Positions 5,068-5,087 of a stretch of 5,087 nt of DNA are shown in pieces. The notes beneath the pieces are model-generated. The model made no database searches. It had not been told where the DNA came from and saw only the letters and a list, made by a program, of their open reading frames with translations. The DNA is from Methylacidiphilum sp. GTDB lineage: Bacteria; Verrucomicrobiota; Verrucomicrobiia; CAIQCK01. A program made the position numbers and the translations under genes. The stretch's first letter is position 1, and the number at the start of each line of letters is the position of its first letter. The stretch spans positions 1-5,087 of the forward strand of contig DYDC01000215.1 in NCBI GenBank assembly GCA_020718125.1, written 5' to 3'.

Positions 5068-5080
5068 GTCCCGGAGGGAC
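5068..5080. repeat. Small hairpin with a GGA loop near the window edge
   Basis: GTCCC-GGA-GGGAC is a perfect 5-bp stem with a GGA triloop, the same loop as in the right-hand hairpins of the two REP-like elements. It may be part of a further repeat cut by the window edge. No gene is visible in 4958-5087. Confidence 0.4.
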
Positions 5081-5087
5081 GGACGAG

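Overview
This window is a compact, self-contained selenocysteine (Sec) locus from a GC-rich bacterium. All identifiable genes but one lie on the minus strand. In transcription order they are: a SelW-like (Rdx family) thioredoxin-fold selenoprotein with a CxxU motif (4957-4718); tRNA-Sec with anticodon UCA (4606-4511); selD, which is itself a selenoprotein (4394-3348); selA (3361-2018); and selB (1982-102). Both selenoprotein genes contain an in-frame TGA followed at a suitable distance by a bacterial SECIS hairpin, so ordinary ORF calling misses the first gene and truncates the second.

The genes form one pathway. SelD makes selenophosphate. SelA uses it to convert Ser-tRNA-Sec to Sec-tRNA-Sec on the UCA tRNA. 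SelB carries that tRNA to UGA codons marked by SECIS hairpins. The products needing this are SelD itself and the SelW-like protein. Only seryl-tRNA synthetase must come from elsewhere. A good sigma70-type promoter and a GGAG ribosome site precede the selW-like gene. selD and selA overlap by 14 nt, and selA and selB are contiguous or overlap by 4 nt, so the block is probably one transcription unit with the tRNA cut out of it.

The most unusual feature is two REP/BIME-like elements. Each is a pair of facing GC-rich hairpins with trinucleotide loops, bounded by GTAG-type tetranucleotides. One, about 77 bp (1746-1822), lies in frame inside the GTPase domain of selB and encodes about 26 extra residues. 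The other (1988-2053) spans the selA/selB junction, encodes the SelA C-terminus and surrounds the possible selB start codons. Other points are a tRNA-Sec whose acceptor plus T helix appears 12 rather than 13 bp long, and a 39-bp direct repeat at the 3' end of the selW-like gene.

Layout: 1-62, end of an unidentified plus-strand gene (weak); 63-101, convergent junction with a small hairpin; 102-3361, selB and selA; 3348-4394, selD; 4395-4510, a leader with a two-tier inverted repeat; 4511-4606, tRNA-Sec; 4607-4717, heptamer repeats and a repeat copy; 4718-4957, the selW-like gene; 4958-5087, promoter region and a small GGA-loop hairpin, with no gene seen. The many REP-like palindromes, high GC and gene content suggest an uncultivated bacterium, possibly Verrucomicrobiota. 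That placement is a low-confidence inference.
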